DNA of 58,700 nucleotides from a bacterium. GTDB taxonomy: Bacteria; Bdellovibrionota_C; UBA2361; SZUA-149; JAEUWB01. Every line of letters starts with the position of its first letter. The first letter of the stretch is position 1. The stretch spans positions 1 to 58,700 of the forward strand of contig JAEUWB010000039.1 of NCBI GenBank assembly GCA_016786595.1, written 5' to 3'. Below, piece by piece: positions 1 through 6,534 of the stretch. Under the pieces are notes generated by a model that ran no database searches, was not told the origin of the DNA, and saw nothing but the letters and a program-made list of their open reading frames with translations. Made by a program: the position numbers and the translations under genes.

Positions 1-798
1 CGAATGTCGTCGCCTGGAGTTATAAAAGTTCTCGATGTAGCCACCGATATCTGCCGTGGCGGCTTCACGAGAAGGATAATCCATCTGATGAATCCGCTCC
101 ACTTTTAAAGTATTAAAAAAGCTCTCAGTCATGGCATTGTCATAACAATTTCCCTTGCGACACATGCTTTGCCGGATGCGCATGCTCTGAAGGAGGCGTC
201 TGTAACGAAAACAAGCATATTGAATGTCTCGATCAGAATGATGAACGAGCTCTGCGGGCAGCTGGTTTCTGCCGGCTGCTTTGAGCAGCGCCGCTACCGC
301 TACATCCGAATTTAAACTATTCGATGTTGCCCAGCCGACAATTTCTCTGGAAAAGAAATCCAATACCACCGCTAGATACAACCAACCTTCCTTCGTCGGA
401 ATGTAAGTAATATCGCTTCCCCACTTCTGGTTAGGCGCCGTTGCTGAGAAATCTTGATTGATAATATTCTCCGCCACCGGCTCTTGATGATCTGATTGAG
501 TAGTAACCGGCTTGAACCGCCGTTTATACCGGTTCGAAACAATCCCAGCTTCCCGCATCAATCGAGCCACTCTGTTCTCTCCACAGCGGATTCCTTGCCC
601 TATTAGCTCCTTGGCAACTCGAGGTGACCCGTAGGTCTTGAAACTATCGGCATGAATCACTTTGATCCTATTCGTTAGCGCTGCGTTCTCAACCGCCCTT
701 GGCGAATCTCCCCGTGTCAGCCATTCATGATAGCCAGAACGGCTCACCGCAAACGCTTTACACATCGCCGTTAACGGATATTCCTTCTGATGGCTCAT
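1..798 (-). CDS. IS3-family transposase OrfB (DDE integrase core), C-terminus off-window
   Basis: This is the catalytic half of the IS3 transposase. My minus-strand translation begins MSHQKEYPLTAMCKAF. It contains all three acidic residues of the DDE triad in family context: D in KWGSDITYI, D in HHSDRDIQY and E in DNAMTESFF. It runs open through NFYNSRRRHS at the window start, so about 266 residues are visible and only the end is missing. The nominal ATG overlaps the orfA stop as ATGA. IS3 elements usually make OrfAB by frameshifting, and this frame is open upstream to the slippery run near 852. Confidence 0.92.
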   Translation of the reverse strand, partial: MSHQKEYPLTAMCKAFAVSRSGYHEWLTRGDSPRAVENAALTNRIKVIHADSFKTYGSPRVAKELIGQGIRCGENRVARLMREAGIVSNRYKRRFKPVTTQSDHQEPVAENIINQDFSATAPNQKWGSDITYIPTKEGWLYLAVVLDFFSREIVGWATSNSLNSDVAVAALLKAAGRNQLPAELVHHSDRDIQYACFRYRRLLQSMRIRQSMCRKGNCYDNAMTESFFNTLKVERIHQMDYPSREAATADIGGYIENFYNSRRRHS

Positions 799-1085
799 AA
801 TCCACTCGTATCGTCGCTCGACGACCTCGCAAAATACGCCGTCGCTTTTTTTAAAATGTCACGCTCCAGCCGAAGCTGCCGCACCTCCCGCCTTAATCGC
901 TTCAGCTCCTCTGCTTCTGGCTGCTTCCCTTCGGCAACCGGATCACCCGCCGCGCTTGCCAACCAGTTATACAACGTGTTGTCATTAATCCCCAGGTCCC
1001 GCGCAGCCTGAGCTACGCTCAGGCTCTCCTCCCGCACCAATCGCACCGCCTCGGCCTTAAACTCCTTACTGTATCTCTTTCTCAT
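795..1085 (-). CDS. IS3-family transposase OrfA (HTH subunit)
   Basis: A 96-residue protein, the usual OrfA length. It starts MRKRYSKEFKAEAVRLV and carries the N-terminal helix-turn-helix (about residues 18-45, SVAQAARDLGINDNTLYNWL) that binds the IS ends. A leucine-zipper-like helix (EELKRLRREVRQLRLERDIL) mediates oligomerisation. It ends with a TGA overlapping the OrfB ATG. The tract encoding LKKA contains seven A residues on the coding strand, a family-typical -1 slippage site. Confidence 0.93.
   Translation of the reverse strand: MRKRYSKEFKAEAVRLVREESLSVAQAARDLGINDNTLYNWLASAAGDPVAEGKQPEAEELKRLRREVRQLRLERDILKKATAYFARSSSDDTSGL
848..862 (-). promoter_or_regulatory. Programmed -1 frameshift site (A7G) of the IS3 transposase
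   Basis: The minus strand reads TTTTAAAAAAAGC inside orfA, with frame-0 codons TTA AAA AAA GCG. Slipping back one base gives a reading frame with no stop through SDGVFCEVVERRYEWI into OrfB. That produces the fused OrfAB transposase expected for the IS150 group. Use of the site is inferred from family behaviour. Confidence 0.75.
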
Positions 1086-1137
1086 ACGTTCTCCTTATCA
1101 CAGGTTTATACCTGTCCGGAAAACTGGGGGAGGTTCA

Positions 1138-1378
1138 GACATTTCCAATGTTGTAACCGACCTAATACTGCAATTCTTGTTACTGGAACTGATTCTCTCC
1201 GTCATGGTTTCGATATTCTTGTCAATGACATGTCCTATGATTGTTCCAATCATAGCCCCGTTTACCACACCTTCCGTAACAATAACTGGAGCAGCGATTC
1301 CGGACATGCCGCCGGTTACAGGTGCCAATATAAGTGAACCTACTGCAGAGATTGGCTTCTGGTACGGGGTTACTTTCT
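1138..1378 (-). pseudogene. Glycine-rich ORF fragment interrupted by the IS
   Basis: An open minus-strand frame begins after a TAG near 1379. It reads through PYQKPISAVGSLILAPVTGG, has alternating G/A/I residues (GGMSGIAAPVIVTEGVVNGA, then MIGTIIGHVIDKN), and runs into the IS end at 1137. Beyond that point the residues are IS sequence. The G/A spacing resembles the glycine-zipper lipoproteins at 24720-27045, but no signal peptide or lipobox remains. I see no good start codon; a TTG at 1328 is possible. It is probably the remnant of a gene broken by the IS. Its identity is unknown. Confidence 0.4.
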
Positions 1379-1615
1379 AATAACATCGACCAGCTCTGCT
1401 CTTGGTTTGGTGATTTTTCACAAGGCAAGGGTACTGATGGAGAGAAGTTAATGCAGGATTGCCCTGGCGACTGCAGCCCACAATATTATGTGGCACTTGA
1501 GGATCGGGCCAGTAGCCTTGAGGCAACTTGTCAGATTGTGTGTGGCCATGCGCGGGATAGAGATGACGGGATTTACAATCTTAAGTCTGCTGTAATCTGG
1601 AATTGCGAGGTTTGA
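1334..1615 (+). CDS. Possible Cys-rich ORF fragment, unknown
   Basis: A 93-codon frame with a GTG start and no visible Shine-Dalgarno sequence. The C-terminal two thirds look protein-like, with several cysteines (CSWFGDF, QDCPGDCSPQYYV, ATCQIVCGHARD). The 5' part overlaps the opposite-strand glycine-rich fragment. Start and function are unknown. It may be a degraded gene remnant in this disturbed region. Confidence 0.3.
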   Translation: MNLLQRLASGTGLLSNNIDQLCSWFGDFSQGKGTDGEKLMQDCPGDCSPQYYVALEDRASSLEATCQIVCGHARDRDDGIYNLKSAVIWNCEV

Positions 1616-1720
1616 TTTTTTCAATTCCGAATTCTTGTAGCTACACATCCCCTTTAAAAGATGTCATGCCTCCCCCTCATCCTCGCCTTCCGATATACAA
1701 ACGAGATCTACTGTTAGATC

Positions 1721-2057
1721 ATAGGGCTTCCATCAAAAAAAGCCGCTCAAGCCGGAATCTGTCAAAAAGCCAATTATTCGAATTCTGTTAGTAACAAAAT
1801 TGTCAATTTACAATAGCTGCCGATTTAGTGAACTTCATGCATGGGTAGATATCTCCACACGCTTTACTATTAGCAGCAAAGTGCTCGGCACAGCAGTAGT
1901 TATTTCCCGTGACCATTACTGGAAAGATTTGAGTGGCGAGTCGATAAAAGTTATCTAGTTCGCGTGCACGAGTAAAGTGCTAGATAATGTTTTTGAAGTA
2001 GGTTTTGCACAGACTGCTTCTTTTATTGGCTTAGCCGCTGGCATCGGTTATCTTTAA
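1721..2057 (+). pseudogene. Decayed gene with an in-frame TAG
   Basis: One plus-strand frame reads protein-like on both sides of a TAG at 1956-1958. Before it come ELHAWVDISTRFT and LGTAVVISRDHYWKDL. After it come SKVLDNVFEVGFAQTASF and LAAGIGYL, ending at TAA 2055-2057. The frame opens after a TAG near 1718 and has no good start. The continuity across the amber codon suggests a degraded gene. The hydrophobic tail may be a membrane or glycine-zipper piece. No family was recognised. Confidence 0.35.
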
Positions 2058-2111
2058 AATTATCTACTCATATACAAGAATACGCTGCCAACTAGATCCC
2101 AGGTTATCACC

Positions 2112-3050
2112 TTATAGCCCTTCAAACATTAGTGCTTTGTGGTCTGAGCCTATAACAGTTTCAGTTTTTAGACTTATTGTATGCCAATCCAGAGTGTATA
2201 GAATGTGATCTATTGGTATACCTAATAAAGGCGCATGAGCAGGCCAGGTAGGTAGCATGCCAAAACCATGTCTGGAGTTATATAATTTCGATGTATGGAT
2301 AAACTGCCGATAAGCAGGTGACCACATACTTGAGTTTAAATCGCCTACTAGGATAGTTGATTCACCGAGCTGCGCGAGAGCATCGCTGAGTTTAGCATAT
2401 GCAATATTTCTGCCCTCAAAATATTGTTCATTTACTGGAGGCAGAACATGGACTCCGAATAAATTGAATGTCTTATTTTTTATCGTAAATTTTGCAATAA
2501 TAGCGTCGGTTACTCCAACCTTGGCGATTCTCACGCTTTCTGGCTTGTGCTGGCTATAAATTGCTATTCCAAAATTATCGTCTTGAGGCTTACTCAATGA
2601 ATGCGGAAAAAGATCGCTGATTAGATTAAGATGTTTCTCCCATTCTCGATCAATCTCCAGAACTACCAAAATGTCCGGCGCCTGTTTTTTAAATAGGCTG
2701 ATTACTTGATCGTAGTTTTGATTTCGAGTGTAGACATTTGCCACCATGATCTTAATTTTATTCTCGGATTGAAGAGCGTTTTCAGAATGATTTCGATTAA
2801 CTGCTGTATAATAAGGTAAGATTTCATAGAAATTAACCATTGCAACAGAAAATGCAAAGATACTGAGACGTAGATTTTTAGTGAGTAATAAAAATAATGA
2901 GAGAAATAATGAGATGCAAAGATATTGAATACGGAAGTGAGATAAAAGATCTATAATAAGAAAGTTGTTATTTAGCCAGCTACTACAGGAAGAAATCAAA
3001 AGTGCAGAGATTCCAAATGTAAAAATGTAGTTGATTAACTTATTGCTCAC
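2112..3050 (-). CDS. Endonuclease/exonuclease/phosphatase (EEP) family membrane-anchored protein
   Basis: 312 residues. Two or three hydrophobic helices lie in residues 5-80, and the rest is an EEP hydrolase domain presumably outside the inner membrane. Seen motifs are ILVVLEIDREW (metal-binding Glu), FGVHVLPP, ILVGDLNSSMWSP (Asp/Asn pair), IDHIL at about 280-284 and GSDHKAL at 301-307 (catalytic Asp-His). This matches the family of Mg-dependent phosphodiesterases that act on nucleic acids or phospholipid head groups. The substrate cannot be inferred. The start is GTG with a GAGG placed very close, so the true start is uncertain. Monocistronic. Confidence 0.85.
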   Translation of the reverse strand: MSNKLINYIFTFGISALLISSCSSWLNNNFLIIDLLSHFRIQYLCISLFLSLFLLLTKNLRLSIFAFSVAMVNFYEILPYYTAVNRNHSENALQSENKIKIMVANVYTRNQNYDQVISLFKKQAPDILVVLEIDREWEKHLNLISDLFPHSLSKPQDDNFGIAIYSQHKPESVRIAKVGVTDAIIAKFTIKNKTFNLFGVHVLPPVNEQYFEGRNIAYAKLSDALAQLGESTILVGDLNSSMWSPAYRQFIHTSKLYNSRHGFGMLPTWPAHAPLLGIPIDHILYTLDWHTISLKTETVIGSDHKALMFEGL

Positions 3051-3106
3051 AGCCTCAAATACCTATTTGACTAATGCCTTTTAACTTCTGATCTAAAGTG
3101 ACTTTT

Positions 3107-3167
3107 GATGACTTGTCCACCGAAGCCACGTAGGTAGAGAAGAAATTCGCTAAGATAGATCTGACTT
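3107..3167. repeat. Dispersed repeat, diverged copy A
   Basis: The sequence around GACTTGTCCACCGAAGCC ... GTAGG ... GAAGAAATT ... CTGACTT matches, with substitutions, the stretch at 33955-34022. The conserved core blocks are ACTTGTCC, CGTAGG, AAGAAATT and GACTT. It lies between the EEP gene and the acyltransferase gene and has no coding potential. The second copy sits inside a MITE-like element; this one lacks visible terminal repeats. Confidence 0.55.
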
Positions 3168-3180
3168 AATTAAATATTTC

Positions 3181-3945
3181 CTAGCGATATTTAATGATCT
3201 TAGCCGGGCTACCAGCGACAATTGCATTGTCAGGAACATTCTCTCGCACAAGAGAATGGGCACCGATAATTGCATTTTTACCAATTGCGACCCCATCGAG
3301 TATTGTCGAATGCGCACCAATCCAAGCGTGGTCACCAATCGTCACCCCCCCTTTAATCTCCATCTGCTGCTCAATTAAAGGTTTGTCGTCTGAATCAAAA
3401 CTATGGTTACCAGGTCCGATATACGTATAAGCAGCGATCAGCACACTCTTGCCAATCGTAATCTGACTTTGGCTGGCAATTCGGCATTGTGAAGAAATAT
3501 TAACACCATCTCCAAGACTAATCTTTGCATTCTTAGATGTGATAATCGTCTGACGCCCAATTAAAACTCCATCGCCAAGCTCAATTCCTGCCTCGACTGC
3601 AGCTGAATCCTTGCGAACATCAAGCACTGCATAATCATCGACGAGCACTCCCTTACCGAAATTGATGCGCTGTGGATGACGAATCGTAACACCGCGACCA
3701 AGCGTGGGTTGCTTCGATCGCGCTGAAAGAAAAAGACTCAAAAATGCCCCGCGTAGAACATATCCCAAACTTCCCGGGAGATTAATTAAAAATAAATTAT
3801 AAAGCTCAAATCCTAGGAAAAATAAAAAACTAGCATCTTGGCCGACAAGTAGATCGCGATACAAACGAAACTTACTAACTCGGGCTTGAGCAAGTCGACG
3901 CTGCTGGGGAGTCATTGCAATTTGCGATTGAGAATGTTCTGTCAT
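3181..3945 (-). CDS. Hexapeptide-repeat acyltransferase (left-handed beta-helix)
   Basis: 254 residues. Residues 1-75 form a helical, partly hydrophobic lead. From about 80 onward there are imperfect hexapeptide repeats (VTIRHP, INFGKG, IELGDGVLIGRQTII, ISLGDGVNISSQ, ITIGKSVLIAAYTYIGPG, VTIGDHAWIGAHS, VAIGKNAIIGAHS) and the family ending NAIVAGSPAKIIK. The His in GNHSF fits the catalytic His of the O-acetyltransferase/LbetaH group. A role in envelope polysaccharide decoration is likely, but the acceptor is unknown. Its ATG overlaps the stop of the upstream gene (ATGA), so translation is probably coupled. Confidence 0.88.
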   Translation of the reverse strand: MTEHSQSQIAMTPQQRRLAQARVSKFRLYRDLLVGQDASFLFFLGFELYNLFLINLPGSLGYVLRGAFLSLFLSARSKQPTLGRGVTIRHPQRINFGKGVLVDDYAVLDVRKDSAAVEAGIELGDGVLIGRQTIITSKNAKISLGDGVNISSQCRIASQSQITIGKSVLIAAYTYIGPGNHSFDSDDKPLIEQQMEIKGGVTIGDHAWIGAHSTILDGVAIGKNAIIGAHSLVRENVPDNAIVAGSPAKIIKYR

Positions 3946-4685
3946 ACTCCACTTCCTTGTGGATAATCTGAGTAAAACTCCTTGCCTAAACCAGTTTGAG
4001 CTTTAACTTGCCTTGCACTAGTTGCCGGACATTTGATTGATACATTCTGAAATTCATCTATCAAGTTAAATAATTTATCACTAACATTTTCGACTGCAGT
4101 AACTTTAGCGGCATAGGCATTAGGAATAGCATTAACTAAAAGTTCCGCCTGCGCGGTCTCAAAATGCGTTGCTCGTGGAAGTGTCACAATCAAGGCTGGA
4201 CAGCGCACGCGATGCAACTCTGGGCGTGAATCAAATGCTTTAGATAATTTTCTCAACGGTAATCCCAGCGGCAAGTGCGACTCGATCCAGTCAATCATGC
4301 GCGTTCCAAGGCTTGGACAAATTCGGGTTGTGGCATTAATTAGAATTACGCGGCGAACTAATTTTGGATAACGAATCGCTAGATCTTGCACGAGTGTGCC
4401 GCCTGCCCCAATGCCAATCGCAGTCATTTTACGCGTCGAAAAACCCTCAAAGTAGCTGCCTAATTTAGCAGCAAATTGATCGACAGAATTTAAATCTGGG
4501 AGTGCGGATGCAAGCTGATAAAGCTTAAATTCTTCGCTAAGTTTATGCCTTAAATCTTTAAGACTCAGAAAATCACCTAAATTATAGTCCTGCTCCGCAA
4601 AAAGATAAACTTCAGATGTCGCCAGAGATTCACCACTTCGTGGTGCAATTACCTCAAACTTAATTTCAGGATCTAGTCTGCTCAT
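3942..4685 (-). CDS. Alpha/beta-hydrolase-like protein lacking the nucleophile serine
   Basis: 247 residues with the core of an alpha/beta hydrolase. The nucleophile elbow reads GIGAGG (residues 91-96) where active members have GxSxG. It is followed by the usual helix (TLVQDLAIRYPKLVRRVILIN) and a later strand CPALIVTLPRA. No clear catalytic His is seen near the C-terminus. The protein is therefore probably not a classical serine hydrolase and may be a partner or pseudoenzyme. It overlaps the acyltransferase by 4 bp, suggesting a joint function. Confidence 0.7.
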   Translation of the reverse strand: MSRLDPEIKFEVIAPRSGESLATSEVYLFAEQDYNLGDFLSLKDLRHKLSEEFKLYQLASALPDLNSVDQFAAKLGSYFEGFSTRKMTAIGIGAGGTLVQDLAIRYPKLVRRVILINATTRICPSLGTRMIDWIESHLPLGLPLRKLSKAFDSRPELHRVRCPALIVTLPRATHFETAQAELLVNAIPNAYAAKVTAVENVSDKLFNLIDEFQNVSIKCPATSARQVKAQTGLGKEFYSDYPQGSGV

Positions 4686-4701
4686 GTTAATTTCAAAGCT
4701 T

Positions 4702-4756
4702 ATATACTGCTTCCATTAAGGTTTTCCCGAAAAAACTGTGCTGGCAAGCAGTATAT
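4702..4756. repeat. Inverted repeat, 11-bp arms
   Basis: ATATACTGCTT at 4702-4712 is the exact reverse complement of AAGCAGTATAT at 4746-4756, with a 33-nt loop. It lies in the 162-bp gap between two minus-strand genes. No T-run adjoins it, so it is not a clear terminator. Confidence 0.6.
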
Positions 4757-4788
4757 CCGTTTCGCCGAGAGGCAAAACAAAACAAAAA

Positions 4789-4844
4789 TATACCCCTTCT
4801 TATCTTTGCACTTTCCAAGGGAATTCCATATTGGGAGGGGTATA
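4789..4844. repeat. Second inverted repeat, 8-9 bp arms
   Basis: TATACCCCT near 4789-4797 pairs with AGGGGTATA at 4836-4844, with a loop of about 38 nt. It ends next to the stop codon (4848) of the membrane gene upstream on the minus strand, so it could act in 3'-end formation. Together with 4702-4756 it makes this gap unusually structured. Confidence 0.5.
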
Positions 4845-4847
4845 CAT

Positions 4848-6446
4848 CTAATTGAGTTTTGCTTCAAATAGCTCAAGCTCGGCAATCGACCAGTCAAGAG
4901 TCGGGTGCATTCCAAGTTGAGTAATACGAATGATTTTTACTGCTTGATAGGTTGGTAGATTAATTTCGACTTCGGTCTGTGAGCCAAAATATGGATAGCC
5001 TTTCGGACTTAAGCGCAGTGGCCCATTCCAAGGTGATTGCTCGATGACTGTCGCTAAATGCGCTAAGTCTTGACCAACTTCAAGCTTAATACCTTGGGGA
5101 AAATCGCCCGGGGTTTTTGGTGCAGAGAGAACGACGCGCTTTAAATTGCGTGCTTGTTCAAGCGTAATGGTCATAAAATCTCCGGGCGTTTGAGGACGAC
5201 CAGTATTCCAACGAGTATTTGGGTCGTGATCAAGAATATTTTTTGCATTGCTCTGATTAATATTAGTTACAACCTCTGCAGTAAAATCCTCGCCCGGAAT
5301 TAATTTTCTTAATTGCGCTCCAACTTCAAAGCCCTCTGCGGGGTTAACTTGATAACTTGAGAGCACATAGGCTGAAGGTCCTTCCTCAAGTGGGACCGTA
5401 GAAAACCTAGTATCACGAGTTTTAAGTTGTAGCTGACCCAAACCTAAGATTCCCTGCACCCTTAATATCAACAAACAACTCAGGCAGAATAAGAGTTGCA
5501 AACCAGCTTTAAAAGATAATTGAGCAGACAAGTTTAATACGACAAACAGTAATAAAATTGGCAAAAGCATTAACGTTGGCGTGGCTGCAGACATTCCCGG
5601 GATGACATTTGACATAACTTCAAATGGTGAAATGGTATTTAAATAAGCTAGCTCAGACAAATGGACTTGCAAACAAAGGATCGTTAGTAGCCAAAAGATA
5701 AAACCATGCCTAACTCGTGTTTGGTCACGGCTTGGAGAATCTTTACGGTTTAAGACAAAAATTAAAAAATATATACTAAAAATTAGCGCGAAAATCCCCG
5801 TATAACTAAGCGACCAATTTTGCGATTGCTCAGCTAGCAAGGGATTTGGCGCCAAGCTATCTCCGATTAAAGGTGTGGACTTAAAACTAAGCTTACTGAT
5901 CGGAGCAAGTCGTGCATTGGCCGGATAGTCGATCTCTGGATAAGCTGGGAAAAGTAAAAAACCTAGAGCAATGCTCGTCACAAGTATCAGTGCTAGCAAC
6001 TTTGAATTAGAACGGCTTTCCTTGTTTGAATAAAATAGATAGGCAATCGCCAGCAAGGTTCCAAGAACCGCAATTGAACCGGCACTAACTGACCAGATCA
6101 TAACTAAAATCAGCGCATCAGTCAGTGTCTTTAACCCTGGTCTTTCACGCAGTCGTAAGAGCGCTACAAGATACAGTGGAAACCAAGCAATGCGCAGTAG
6201 ATAGGGATCTTTCCCTGCTAAGCAGAGCATTGCGACAACTATGCACAGTGCCTGAATTATCGCAGTCTGAAATTTTTTCTGCTGCAAGTAGAAAAATGCA
6301 AATGTAGCTCCTGTTAAAATCAGCAGCTGATAGTAGAACCAAATCTGACTGGTGATTTCAATTGCGCCAAGCCCGAGCACTGGACAGAGGTACTCTTGCG
6401 CAACAAAATTAATGTCGCGGTAAAAAATATGAATTTGAGCAAACAT
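4848..6446 (-). CDS. Polytopic membrane protein with C-terminal discoidin (F5/8C)-like domain
   Basis: 532 residues. About ten hydrophobic segments fill residues 30-345. The C-terminal part (about 385-530) resembles an F5/8 type C carbohydrate-binding domain: NILDHDPNTRWNTG, then GDFMTITLEQARNLKRVVL, and a last strand WSIAELELFEA. The N-terminal part may be the back half of a GT-C glycosyltransferase, but the catalytic first loop is not visible, and the protein may be shorter than full-length relatives. It is likely in the inner membrane with the lectin-like domain in the periplasm. The lipid-linked donor or acceptor is unknown. Confidence 0.65.
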   Translation of the reverse strand: MFAQIHIFYRDINFVAQEYLCPVLGLGAIEITSQIWFYYQLLILTGATFAFFYLQQKKFQTAIIQALCIVVAMLCLAGKDPYLLRIAWFPLYLVALLRLRERPGLKTLTDALILVMIWSVSAGSIAVLGTLLAIAYLFYSNKESRSNSKLLALILVTSIALGFLLFPAYPEIDYPANARLAPISKLSFKSTPLIGDSLAPNPLLAEQSQNWSLSYTGIFALIFSIYFLIFVLNRKDSPSRDQTRVRHGFIFWLLTILCLQVHLSELAYLNTISPFEVMSNVIPGMSAATPTLMLLPILLLFVVLNLSAQLSFKAGLQLLFCLSCLLILRVQGILGLGQLQLKTRDTRFSTVPLEEGPSAYVLSSYQVNPAEGFEVGAQLRKLIPGEDFTAEVVTNINQSNAKNILDHDPNTRWNTGRPQTPGDFMTITLEQARNLKRVVLSAPKTPGDFPQGIKLEVGQDLAHLATVIEQSPWNGPLRLSPKGYPYFGSQTEVEINLPTYQAVKIIRITQLGMHPTLDWSIAELELFEAKLN

Positions 6447-6534
6447 CAGTTATTTTTATAAACAAGTAAAAGTTTTAGCACCAGCTATAGTCTGGCCAAC
6501 CAAACCATGCGCGTCGAAATTCATGGGCCTACAA

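Larger units (their letters stand above)
1..1137 (-). mobile_element. IS3-family insertion sequence (IS150-like), cut by the window edge
   Basis: Two overlapping minus-strand frames, orfA and orfB, fill the element. The outer end lies near 1137, where the minus strand starts TGAACCTCCCCCAGTTTTCC, a typical IS3-family terminal inverted repeat. The other end lies before position 1, so the second inverted repeat and any target duplication cannot be seen. Both transposase frames are open over the visible part, so the copy may be active. It interrupts a glycine-rich ORF that continues from 1138 upward. Confidence 0.9.

Noticed and set aside
1603-1791. 62-codon plus-strand ORF
   Set aside because: Basic, serine-rich translation without pattern; overlaps the decayed frame at 1721-2057, which looks more like former coding sequence.
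4700-4915. 71-codon minus-strand ORF
   Set aside because: Covers inverted repeats and the 3' end of the neighbouring gene in another frame.
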